In this document: piece after piece, positions 33,464 to 41,509 of the stretch
How the letters are laid out: each line of letters starts with the position of its first letter
Position numbering within the stretch: the first letter of the stretch is position 1
Source of the DNA: Helicobacter sp. 12S02232-10
Lineage (GTDB): Bacteria > Campylobacterota > Campylobacteria > Campylobacterales > Helicobacteraceae
Direction: 5' to 3'
Length of the DNA: 64,000 nucleotides
Assembly: GCF_002272895.1 (NCBI RefSeq)
Contig: NZ_MLAQ01000002.1
Coordinates: 186,001 to 250,000, forward strand
Translations under genes and position numbers: made by a program
The notes under the pieces: model-generated
What the model was told of the DNA's origin: nothing
The model's input: only the letters and a program-made list of their open reading frames with translations
Databases searched by the model: none

Positions 33464-34393
33464 TTATTTTTGAATTTGTGAAATTGTTTCGCCTAAAGAA
33501 GAAAGATTTGCGATATTGTAAGTGGGTTTTTCGCTTAGGCGTTTATTGAGTCCTTTTAAAACCCCACCGTGACCAAATTCAATGAATCCATCGACTTTGT
33601 CTTCAAGTTTTTGAATGGATTGTTTATATAAGACAGGTTTTACAAGTTGTTCAGTGAGCAATAAAATTGCGTCTTGCTTTGTATTATAGGGTTGTAAGGT
33701 TGCATTTGAAAGGATACTGATGGAAAATTTTTCTCCGATTAATCCTGCTACAAGTTCTTTGAATTCTTCACAAATTCCTTGAAGCATCGGACAATGGCTT
33801 GCTACTGACATAGGTAACAAAAGTGCGCGTTTTGCGCCCATTGCTTTGATTTGCTCTTGAGCTTCTGAAAGGTCAGTTTTTTTTCCTGCAATCACAATTT
33901 GCCCTTCGGCATTGTAATTGGCACACCAAAGGCTTTTACCTTTTTCACGTTTTTCTTCGCAAAAATCTTGAAGTTTATTATCTTCCAACCCGACAACAAC
34001 CATCATACCGGCATCTTTGCCTTCACAAGCTTTTTGCATAAGTTCGCCTCTTTTGTGTGTGAGAATCATTGCATTTTCAAAAGAAAGCGCTCCTGCGATA
34101 CTTAAAGCTGTGATTTCTCCGAGTGAATGTCCAAGTGCAATTTCGGGGAGCAATGGGGATTCTTCTTGGAAAATATTATGGGCAATGTAGCTGATTAGAA
34201 AGATTGCTGGCTGGGTGTATCGGGTTTGATGGATTTGATCGTTTTCTTCAAAAAGCAATTGCTTCATATCGGTTTTAATGGCTTCGCTTGCTTTTTCAAA
34301 AAGTTCTTTGGCGGTACTGAAATTATCGTAAAATTCTTTTCCCATACCAATGCTTTGGGATCCTTGCCCAGGAAAAATAAAAGCATATTTCAT
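33464..34393 (-). CDS. fabD: malonyl-CoA:ACP transacylase
   Basis: 309 residues. Moves malonyl from CoA to acyl carrier protein at the start of fatty-acid elongation. Motifs: IFPGQGSQSIGMGKEFYDNF at the N-terminus, the nucleophile serine in LGHSLGEITAL, and the histidine in SVASHCPMLQ. It is 11 bases upstream of mtnN on the same strand and probably heads the fabD-mtnN-pseudopilin operon. Confidence 0.95.
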   Translation of the reverse strand: MKYAFIFPGQGSQSIGMGKEFYDNFSTAKELFEKASEAIKTDMKQLLFEENDQIHQTRYTQPAIFLISYIAHNIFQEESPLLPEIALGHSLGEITALSIAGALSFENAMILTHKRGELMQKACEGKDAGMMVVVGLEDNKLQDFCEEKREKGKSLWCANYNAEGQIVIAGKKTDLSEAQEQIKAMGAKRALLLPMSVASHCPMLQGICEEFKELVAGLIGEKFSISILSNATLQPYNTKQDAILLLTEQLVKPVLYKQSIQKLEDKVDGFIEFGHGGVLKGLNKRLSEKPTYNIANLSSLGETISQIQK

Positions 34394-34530
34394 AGATAAA
34401 CCTTTAGTTTGTAGTAGTTTTTGCGTTATAAAAGTGGGATTTTAACATATTTTAAGCTGATTTTTCAGGGCGTTAAGTTGTAATTTATGATTTTTAATTT
34501 ACAATACACTTTCCATTTTGGAAGTAATAA

Positions 34531-34621
34531 GGACCGGTGGGTGAGTTGGCTTAAACCACGTCCCTGCTAAGGACGCGTAGTCGCAAGATTACCGAGGGTT
34601 CGAATCCCTCCCTGTCCGCCA
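34531..34621 (+). tRNA. tRNA-Ser (anticodon GCU)
   Basis: 91-nt class II tRNA with encoded CCA. Anticodon stem CGTCC/GGACG encloses the loop CTGCTAA, giving anticodon GCT, for AGC/AGT codons. The T-arm is GAGGGTTCGAATCCCTC and the variable arm GCGTAGTCGC... fits serine. The acceptor stem 5' GGACCGG pairs with 3' CCTGTCC except for a C-U mismatch at the fifth pair. TACAAT near 34500 may be its -10 box. Confidence 0.92.
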
Positions 34622-34972
34622 TATTTTTAAATCTGCAGTTTTGATAATCCTTTTTAAAAATTACTTTATAATCGATATTTTATAGACCTAATTTGTTTTG
34701 CAAAAACCATCATAAAATTATAAAAATAACAATGTAAAAAATTTACTTAAACCGCAGGAATAGCAGAGTCTGTAAGCGTTGGTGATTATGATAAACTAAA
34801 AAGAGCATAAATAATAAAATAAAAAATCAAAGAGATAAACAATTACTATGATGGGATATCTAGCATATTGGGTTTTTCAATGATTGTGATATAACCTTGA
34901 GAAGAAACATTAATCAATCAGGGTTTGGAGACAATCCATCGTCCATCAAAAAGAATAGATCCGATTGAAAAT
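34622..34972. other. non-coding stretch after tRNA-Ser, possible gene remnant
   Basis: No full gene is seen. A short segment ending at the TAA near 34810 reads AESVSVGDYDKLKRA in one frame, with codon use like a real C-terminus but a stop codon about five codons upstream, so it may be what is left of an element once inserted at the tRNA. The rest is AT-rich with only short chance frames. It also contains the unassigned terminator region of cysE. Confidence 0.3.
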
Positions 34973-35689
34973 CTAATTTTTAATACATCGAATGTAGTTT
35001 TCATAGAGGTGTTGCAATTCGGTTTCTTCCTCTGTAGTTTTTGGATTGGCTTGTATGGATTGTTCGATGAGACTGATTTTTTTGATCAGATATCTAAAAA
35101 GTTCTTTGTCAATATCGGGAAGTTTTTGGATCGGGATATTTTCTTCTTTGGATTTTTCTTTGTCGATCACGCGTGCAGGAATTCCCACGGCAGTTGCATC
35201 AGGGGGAACATTTTTAACAACAACAGAGTTTGCACCGATTTTTGCATTTTCTCCGATAGTGATATTGCCTAATATTTTTGCACCTGCTCCTACGACAACT
35301 CCTTTTTTTAGAGTCGGGTGGCGTTTGATTTTTTCTAGACTTACCCCGCCTAAACTCACTCCTTGATAAATTGTAACATTATCGCCTATTTCAGCTGTTT
35401 CCCCAATAACGACGCCAATTCCGTGATCAATAAAGACCCTGCGACCGATTTTGCAAGCAGGGTGGATGTCGATATTTGTGAGGAATTGCGTAAATCCCAT
35501 CAAAATTCGTGCAATCACTTTAAATCCGAGCAAATGAAGCTTGTGGGCAATGCGATAATGCACGATGGCAACGACTCCAGGATAATTAAAGAAAAGCTCT
35601 ATTTTTGAATTAATGGCAGGATCTTTTTGAAAAGGAACACTGAAATCTTCTTTTATAAGGCTAAAAAACCCGATTTGTTTTGTTTCCAT
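34973..35689 (-). CDS. cysE: serine O-acetyltransferase
   Basis: 238 residues. Makes O-acetylserine from serine and acetyl-CoA for cysteine synthesis. A helical N-terminus precedes a left-handed beta-helix of hexapeptide repeats: IDIHPACKIGRRVFIDHGIG, VVIGETAEIGDNVTIYQGVS, GVVVGAGAKILGNITIGENA, ending in IGANSVVVKNVPPDATAVG. The C-terminal 60 residues form a helical tail, longer than in H. pylori CysE. cysK is nearby at 38252, and speA lies directly upstream on the same strand, three bases away. Confidence 0.93.
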   Translation of the reverse strand: METKQIGFFSLIKEDFSVPFQKDPAINSKIELFFNYPGVVAIVHYRIAHKLHLLGFKVIARILMGFTQFLTNIDIHPACKIGRRVFIDHGIGVVIGETAEIGDNVTIYQGVSLGGVSLEKIKRHPTLKKGVVVGAGAKILGNITIGENAKIGANSVVVKNVPPDATAVGIPARVIDKEKSKEENIPIQKLPDIDKELFRYLIKKISLIEQSIQANPKTTEEETELQHLYENYIRCIKN

Positions 35690-35692
35690 AAT

Positions 35693-37546
35693 CTAGTTTT
35701 TCTCACTGCTTGCAATCGTTCGGAGATAGCCATTTTCACTTAGCATAACATAGAGTTGCCCCAACACTTCTTTTTTGGTCTCTTCATCAATATCTTGATT
35801 ATCTTCAATTCTTTGTTTTAAAATACGCTCAATTTCTTTGGTGTCATAATCCAAATCATCGAGCACATCCAAGATAGTTTGGGCTTCCAAAAGATTTTGA
35901 ATTTCATAACCTTTATTGAGATCATCATCAAATACGACACTAAATTCAGTCGGGTGAGTGAAAAGATTGTGGCGCATTCCAAGTACCTCTTGATAAGCTC
36001 CTACAAGGAAAAATCCTAAAAAATATTCTTCTTTGGTTACATCTACATCGTGCAAAAACAAAGGCTTATTGGAATCAAAAGCGATCTCTCCATCACTATC
36101 GCAGGTAATATCCCATAGACTCGCACTTCTTGTGGGGCGTCTGTTGAGTCTATCTAGAGGCATTACAGGAAAGTTTTGCCCCAATCCCCAGTAGTCAGGG
36201 AGGCTTTGGAAAAATGAGCAATTTAACAGATATCTTTCTTGCACTTGTTCTTGGATGCGGATAATGTCGTTATGGTTTTTGTATTTGAGGAGTTTGATGA
36301 CTTTTTTGATGATGAGATGAACCAAAACTTCCGTATTACTCCTGTCTTGCAGGTCGATATAACCCAAATCAAAAAGAGTAAGTAGGGATTCCATATGATC
36401 AAAACTATCGTGCAGGTATTCAATGGCATTCTTTTCGCTCATACTTTGATAGAGATCGATCATTTCTTCAATCAATGGAGGATTTTTTTCTTTGAGTTTG
36501 AGAGCTTTTTCATCATATTCTTGTGAAAATAATTCCAAAACAGGTGCTATCAATACGGCGTGATTGGCTGAGATATAGCGTCCTGATTCGATGAAAATAT
36601 CAGGTTCGAGTTCTTTTTTATTTTTAACAATTTCTTTGAGCAAAAATACCACATCCCCGCTGAATTCGCTCAAGGTATAATTGCGGTTGTTGCTTCCTTC
36701 GTGTTGGGTATATTCCACTGCTAATCCCCCGCCGATATTGACGCAAGTGAGATTGTTTGCCCCCATTTTCCTAAGTTCTGCATAAATGTTGCCAACCTCG
36801 CGAATCGCTTTTTTTAAAGGAGAAATATCGCTGATTTGGCTCCCAATATGGAAATGAATCATACTAAATTGCCCCAGTAGTTTTGAATCTTCTAGCAGTT
36901 TGATGGCTTCAAGTAATTCTGTACTTGTAAGTCCGAATTTAGAATTGATTCCCCCGCTTTTTGCCCATATGCCTATTCCGGTGCTATGCAATCGAATGCG
37001 AAGTCCAATTTTGGGATAGGGGGCACCCATTTCTTTGGCGACTTCGATAATGGTTTCAAGTTCATTGAGACCCTCAATGGTAAGTGTGATATCGTGTCCC
37101 ATATTGGCAGCAATGAAGCCAAGACTGATCATTTCTTTGTCTTTGAAGCCATTGACAGTGATAGGTGAATGTTTATTTGTGTAAGCCATTGCCACGATAA
37201 GTTCAGATTTGCTCCCTGCTTCCAAGCCATAGCATTGATCTTGGCTACAGGCCACCAAGGGAAGAACAAAATTGGGCATTTGATTGACCTTGAGAGGAAA
37301 AACAGCTTTAAATTTGCCTTTGTATTTGTATTCTTGAATCGAATTTTTGAAAGTGGAGAATATTTTTTCGATCTGTTTTTGAATCAGATGAGGAAAACGA
37401 ATCAATAGAGGACCTTTGTAACCTTTTTCTCTAACTTCATTGACAATATCAATAATGGCAGGCTTGTTCTTGTGGTTGACTTTGACTACGCCATCATCAA
37501 TGATAAAATCGTCGTTTGACCAGAATTTGATTCCATAATCAACCAT
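35693..37546 (-). CDS. speA: biosynthetic arginine decarboxylase
   Basis: 617-residue PLP enzyme of the alanine-racemase-fold group that makes agmatine from arginine for polyamines or acid resistance. The PLP lysine is in AVFPLKVNQMPNFV, HIGSQISDISPLKKAI is conserved, and CVNIGGGLAVEYTQHEGSNN binds the phosphate. The C-terminal domain has LFHNLFTHPTEFSVVF-like sequence (MRHNLFTHPTEFSV). AAGGA lies eight bases before the ATG. In H. pylori speA (HP0422) follows the cgt gene; here it is over 20 kb away and pairs with cysE. Confidence 0.94.
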   Translation of the reverse strand: MVDYGIKFWSNDDFIIDDGVVKVNHKNKPAIIDIVNEVREKGYKGPLLIRFPHLIQKQIEKIFSTFKNSIQEYKYKGKFKAVFPLKVNQMPNFVLPLVACSQDQCYGLEAGSKSELIVAMAYTNKHSPITVNGFKDKEMISLGFIAANMGHDITLTIEGLNELETIIEVAKEMGAPYPKIGLRIRLHSTGIGIWAKSGGINSKFGLTSTELLEAIKLLEDSKLLGQFSMIHFHIGSQISDISPLKKAIREVGNIYAELRKMGANNLTCVNIGGGLAVEYTQHEGSNNRNYTLSEFSGDVVFLLKEIVKNKKELEPDIFIESGRYISANHAVLIAPVLELFSQEYDEKALKLKEKNPPLIEEMIDLYQSMSEKNAIEYLHDSFDHMESLLTLFDLGYIDLQDRSNTEVLVHLIIKKVIKLLKYKNHNDIIRIQEQVQERYLLNCSFFQSLPDYWGLGQNFPVMPLDRLNRRPTRSASLWDITCDSDGEIAFDSNKPLFLHDVDVTKEEYFLGFFLVGAYQEVLGMRHNLFTHPTEFSVVFDDDLNKGYEIQNLLEAQTILDVLDDLDYDTKEIERILKQRIEDNQDIDEETKKEVLGQLYVMLSENGYLRTIASSEKN

Positions 37547-37621
37547 AAAAGTAATCCTTAGATAATTTTGCTTTTTTTGGGGAAAATTATATCACTTATT
37601 TAGATTTTAACACGTAATTTG

Positions 37622-37627
37622 TATAAT
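37622..37627 (+). promoter_or_regulatory. -10 element for ybeY
   Basis: TATAAT 31 bases upstream of the ybeY ATG, with AATTTG before it; a standard Helicobacter -10. It is divergent from speA. Confidence 0.45.
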
Positions 37628-37658
37628 CGAAGAAATCAAATCAGGAAGAATGTAAAGA

Positions 37659-38090
37659 ATGTTAGAGATCAGCAATGAAACAGATGATATTTTTGAATAT
37701 GAACTCTTCAATAAAATAGCTGATTTTCTAAGCCCTAGAAATGTCGAGCTTATACTTACTTATGATGAAGAACTTTTGGACTTAAACCTTAAATTTCGTT
37801 CTCAAAATAAAACGACAGATGTTTTGAGTTTTCCTTTTGGAGATATGGGAATTGTTGGGGTAGATTTGCCTTTAGGGAGTGTGGTGATCAATGTTGATAT
37901 GGCAAAAAGAGTCGCAAAGGAATTGGGGCATTCTATAGATTTTGAGATTGCTTTATTATTGGCACACGGAATTTTGCATCTTTTGGGTTATGATCACGAA
38001 ATTGATAATGGCGAACATCGTTGTAAAGAAGAAGAAGTAATGCATTTTTTCGGATTGCCAAAAAGTTTGATTGTCAGAAATGATCCGTAA
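37659..38090 (+). CDS. ybeY: endoribonuclease YbeY (16S rRNA 3'-end maturation)
   Basis: 143-residue zinc endoribonuclease for ribosome quality control and 16S 3' processing. The metal motif H-x3-H-x5-H is present as LAHGILHLLGYDHE, preceded by TTDVLSFPFGD, both family hallmarks. It stands alone between the divergent speA and cysK. Confidence 0.93.
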   Translation: MLEISNETDDIFEYELFNKIADFLSPRNVELILTYDEELLDLNLKFRSQNKTTDVLSFPFGDMGIVGVDLPLGSVVINVDMAKRVAKELGHSIDFEIALLLAHGILHLLGYDHEIDNGEHRCKEEEVMHFFGLPKSLIVRNDP

Positions 38091-38165
38091 TTACATTTTA
38101 TTTTTAATCTTTAAATGCAATTTGTACTAATAATGTTACTTTTTTACAATGAATTCACTATTTTT

Positions 38166-38190
38166 CCATATAATTTATATGGTTTTTTAG
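38166..38190 (+). terminator. palindrome with T-tract; terminator of ybeY or operator at cysK
   Basis: CCATATAATTTATATGG at 38166-38182 is a perfect 17-bp palindrome directly followed by TTTTTTAG. It could be a weak AT-rich intrinsic terminator of ybeY. It also contains a TATAAT (38169-38174) 77 bases before cysK, so an operator at the cysK promoter is equally possible. Confidence 0.4.
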
Positions 38191-38251
38191 TAAATCATTA
38201 ACATAATGAGAAATAATCTAGAAATTTTAATAATTTCGCACGAGGTAAAGA

Positions 38252-39175
38252 ATGGAAGTAGCACAATCCGTATTAGACATCATTGGCAATACACCCCTTT
38301 TAAAATTGCAAAGAATTTCTGCAAAATATGGGGCAAACATTTTTGGTAAATGCGAATTTATGAATCCCAATAGTTCTGTGAAAGACAGGATTGCTTTGAA
38401 TATGATTAAAAAAGCTTTGGATGAAAAAAAGATCACTTTAAATACAACGCTGATTGAGCCTACAAGTGGGAACACAGGTATCGGACTTGCTTCTGTTTGT
38501 GCTTCTTTGGGGATCAAGCTCATTCTTACAATGCCAAGTTCTATGAGTATAGAACGTCGCAAGCTAATGCAGGCATTAGGTGCCCAACTTGAATTGACTG
38601 CTCCTGAAAAAGGAATGAATGGGGCTGTAAAAAGAGCATTTGAGCTTTCTGATGAAATTGAGGATTCGTTTATTTTACAGCAGTTTGAAAATCCAGATAA
38701 TCCTGAAGCGCATCGACAAACGACTGCGAAAGAAATTATTGAGGCATTGGATGGAGAAATTGATGTTTTTGTCGCAGGCATTGGTACAGGCGGAACTTTT
38801 ACGGGCGTAGGTGAGGTGCTTAGAGAAAGAAATCCAGATGTGAAGCTTTTTGTCCTTGAACCCTCTTTATCTCCTGTTCTTTCTGGTGGGAATGCAGGAC
38901 CACATAAGATTCAAGGAATCGGCGCAGGTTTTATCCCTAAGAATCTAAACACAAACCTTTATGATGGGATTATGCAGGTTGAAACTCAAGACGCCTACAG
39001 ATTTGTTTTAGAAGCTGCTAAGAGTGAAGGTATTTTGGTGGGTATTTCTTCAGGGGCAAATCTTTGGGCAGCTACCCAATTGGCTAAAAAATTTCCGGGT
39101 AAAAATATCGTTACAATGCTGTGTGATACTGCAGAAAGGTATCTAAGCACTGAATTATTTGAATTTGAAAATTAA
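38252..39175 (+). CDS. cysK: cysteine synthase (O-acetylserine sulphhydrylase)
   Basis: 307 residues, PLP fold type II. It joins O-acetylserine with sulphide to form cysteine. The PLP lysine is in FMNPNSSVKDRIALNM; TSGNTGIGLASVCASLG is the substrate loop and GIGTGGTFTGVG binds the PLP phosphate. SSGANLWAA follows near the end. The substrate comes from CysE encoded 2.5 kb away. In H. pylori the homologue takes part in reverse transsulphuration, so O-acetylserine use is the family's classical role rather than proven here. Confidence 0.93.
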   Translation: MEVAQSVLDIIGNTPLLKLQRISAKYGANIFGKCEFMNPNSSVKDRIALNMIKKALDEKKITLNTTLIEPTSGNTGIGLASVCASLGIKLILTMPSSMSIERRKLMQALGAQLELTAPEKGMNGAVKRAFELSDEIEDSFILQQFENPDNPEAHRQTTAKEIIEALDGEIDVFVAGIGTGGTFTGVGEVLRERNPDVKLFVLEPSLSPVLSGGNAGPHKIQGIGAGFIPKNLNTNLYDGIMQVETQDAYRFVLEAAKSEGILVGISSGANLWAATQLAKKFPGKNIVTMLCDTAERYLSTELFEFEN

Positions 39176-39289
39176 ATTGATTTTAGGGGGTTGGCAATCA
39201 TAATAGAGATTCTTCAAAAAGTTGTGCCATTTTGCACAAAACTTGAAGGGAAGAAATGCAAACCTTAAATATCTTTGATGGGGTTTGAT

Positions 39290-39994
39290 TCACTCAGGCA
39301 AACTCCAATCAAGCGGCTCTTTGCCAAATTTTTTAAGCGCTTCTTGGGCTTTAATAAACACTCCGCTCCCCACAAATCCTTGTGCAAGAGGGCTTGGATG
39401 GGGAGCAGTGATAATTGCGTGTTTATTGGGGTCAATAAGAGAAGCTTTCTTTTTGGCATAATTTCCCCAGAGCATAAAAACGATATTTTGGTAATGATTG
39501 GAAACGCTTTGGATGATTGCATCGCTAAAATTTTCCCAGCCAAAATAAACGTGCGAACCTGCCTTTCCTTTTTCTACACTAAAAATTGCATTTAGAAGTA
39601 AAACACCCCTTTGGCACCAAACGGACAAATCGCCGTGATTTGGAATGCTAATACCAAGAGATTGATGGAGTTCTTTATAGATATTTTTGAGGCTTGGTGG
39701 GATGGGTACTTTTTTGGGTACAGAGAAACTTAAACCCATCGCTTGAGGAATTTCTACGCCATTATGCAGAAATCTTCCGTGATAGGGATCTTGCCCTAGA
39801 ATCACTACTTTTACCTTTGAAGGAGGTGTCAGATTGAGGGCGTTAAAAGTGAGTTTACCTGGGGGATAGATACACACACCTTTCTTTTTTGCCTCCAAAT
39901 AATAAGATTTGATGGAAGAAAAATAAGGTTTTTCAAACTCTTCTTTGAGCAATTCTTTCCATTCGGGAATGATTTTGATCGTATCATAATTCAT
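39290..39994 (-). CDS. ung: uracil-DNA glycosylase
   Basis: 234-residue base-excision repair enzyme that removes uracil from DNA. Family-1 motifs: VVILGQDPYHG with the catalytic Asp, FSVPKKVPIPPSLKNIYKEL, GVLLLNAIFSVEKGKAGSH and the leucine-loop region ITAPHPSPLAQGF with the catalytic His. Its 3' end faces cysK, 114 bases away. No obvious partner gene. Confidence 0.95.
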   Translation of the reverse strand: MNYDTIKIIPEWKELLKEEFEKPYFSSIKSYYLEAKKKGVCIYPPGKLTFNALNLTPPSKVKVVILGQDPYHGRFLHNGVEIPQAMGLSFSVPKKVPIPPSLKNIYKELHQSLGISIPNHGDLSVWCQRGVLLLNAIFSVEKGKAGSHVYFGWENFSDAIIQSVSNHYQNIVFMLWGNYAKKKASLIDPNKHAIITAPHPSPLAQGFVGSGVFIKAQEALKKFGKEPLDWSLPE

Positions 39995-40078
39995 TGTTGT
40001 CTCCCTATTTATTTTTGATTTGATGCTGTAACATTTTATATTTATACAGGCAATTATTGACTTAAGTAGTTCGAATAA

Positions 40079-41047
40079 TTATGATTTTGAAATGATTTCA
40101 AGGGCTTGAATCACTCTTAGAGTATGCTCTTTTTGATTTAAATCGGGTGCTTTGTTTTTTATATTTGTAAAAAATGCAGCAATTGAAGCATCTAATGCCA
40201 TAAAATTTTCTAAAATGGGGATTTCTTCTTGAGCAAGCTTGTATGCAACCATCTTTTGATACAAGCTGTTTTTATCAAATTCGTCCTTGATGATGACGCC
40301 GGTGTCAAAAAGTGTGATTTTGTCTCTCTTTGTGTCATCATAGACAGCAGTTTTTTTCTCCCCGCCAATGATCATTTCCCGCACTTTTACAGGAGAGAGC
40401 CAAGAAACATTAATAGTGATAATGATCCCGTTATGTAATTCTAGGTTAATATTGGCAAGAGCATCGTTGGGATAATTTTGATATTTTTTAGAAAATGTTT
40501 TTGATTGTTTGATGTCTAGCCCGACTAGATAATCAATGATGGAGAGATCGTGAATGGCCAGATCCCAGATCACATCGACATTGCTTTGAAAAAGCCCTAG
40601 ATTGATACGGCGAGAATTGATATAGACGATATTGCCAAATGAAGCAATGTTTTGCTTGAGCCATTTGAGCGCAGGAGAATATAAAAAAGTATGATCGCAG
40701 TGTAAAACACATTGATTTTTGGTTGCAATTTCATAAAGTGCATAAGCTTCTTTGAGGTTTGTGGTGAGAGGTTTTTCAACAAATGTGTGTTTTTTGGCTT
40801 CTAAAGAGCGTTTGGCAAGATTGAAATGCGTGTGGGGTGGGGTGATGATAAAAACAGCTTGAATTTCTTGATCATCAAGAATGGCTTCAAAATCTTTATA
40901 AGAAGTAAAGTCATAGAGCTTGTGAGCCTCTTCAATGCGTTCTTTATCTTCATCAAAAATGGTTTTTATGCTGAAATTCAGACTTTTTTGGAGGCTTTTG
41001 GCGATATTGATACCCCAATATCCATAACCGATAATTGCACTTTTCAT
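40079..41047 (-). CDS. Gfo/Idh/MocA-family sugar oxidoreductase
   Basis: 322 residues. Rossmann NAD(P) domain MKSAIIGYGYWGINIAKSLQ, catalytic EKP motif in HTFVEKPLTTNLKEA, and a C-terminal alpha/beta domain with NSRRINLGLFQSNVDVIWDL, close in style to WlbA/WbpB UDP-N-acetyl-hexosaminuronate dehydrogenases. It lies just after a hexapeptide acetyltransferase gene on the same strand, nine bases apart, as in the WbpB-WbpD pair for 2,3-diacetamido sugars. A surface glycan sugar is the likely product. The exact substrate is inferred. Confidence 0.8.
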   Translation of the reverse strand: MKSAIIGYGYWGINIAKSLQKSLNFSIKTIFDEDKERIEEAHKLYDFTSYKDFEAILDDQEIQAVFIITPPHTHFNLAKRSLEAKKHTFVEKPLTTNLKEAYALYEIATKNQCVLHCDHTFLYSPALKWLKQNIASFGNIVYINSRRINLGLFQSNVDVIWDLAIHDLSIIDYLVGLDIKQSKTFSKKYQNYPNDALANINLELHNGIIITINVSWLSPVKVREMIIGGEKKTAVYDDTKRDKITLFDTGVIIKDEFDKNSLYQKMVAYKLAQEEIPILENFMALDASIAAFFTNIKNKAPDLNQKEHTLRVIQALEIISKS

Positions 41048-41055
41048 TAAAGGTT

Positions 41056-41508
41056 TTAAAGGGATCGTAGTTTTTTAGCAGGGTTACCCGCATAAATTCC
41101 AGATTCTGTGATATCTTTGGTAACCACGCTTCCAGCTCCAATCACGACATTATCACAAATCTTTACTGGAAGAATGGTGGCATTACTCCCGATAGAGACA
41201 TTATTGCCAATGAGTGTGCTTTTCCATTCTTTTTCATTCAAAGACGGGTATCCTTTCTCAAAAAGATCGTTAATGAACATCACACCATGAGCAATAAAGC
41301 AGTCTTTCCCGATATTTACCAAAGAACAGATGAAGCTATGGCTTTGAATTCGTGTGTTTTCCCCGATAAAAACATCTTTCTGAATTTCTGTGAAAGGTCC
41401 GATAAAGACATTGTTAGACAGCGTGCAACCATAGAGGTTGCAAGGAGTGATGACACGAACATTTTCTCCATAAATAACGTTTTTGATACCAGATGAGATA
41501 GTTGTCAT
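41056..41508 (-). CDS. hexapeptide (LbH) N-acetyltransferase
   Basis: 150 residues of left-handed beta-helix: VRVITPCNLYGCTLSNNVFI, then IGENTRIQSHSFICSLVNIG and IGNNVSIGSNATILPVKICD, closing with the family-typical VIGAGSVVTKDITESGIYAG and NPAKKL. Size and pattern match WlbB/WbpD-type enzymes that acetylate a 3-amino-sugar nucleotide. It is next to the sugar oxidoreductase. The gene starts one base after the end of the upstream methylase ORF, so the three genes form one transcript. Confidence 0.82.
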   Translation of the reverse strand: MTTISSGIKNVIYGENVRVITPCNLYGCTLSNNVFIGPFTEIQKDVFIGENTRIQSHSFICSLVNIGKDCFIAHGVMFINDLFEKGYPSLNEKEWKSTLIGNNVSIGSNATILPVKICDNVVIGAGSVVTKDITESGIYAGNPAKKLRSL

Positions 41509-41509
41509 T

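Noticed and set aside
38227-38781. 184-codon minus-strand ORF over cysK
   Set aside because: Opposite-strand shadow of cysK; Ser/Ile-rich with no family pattern.
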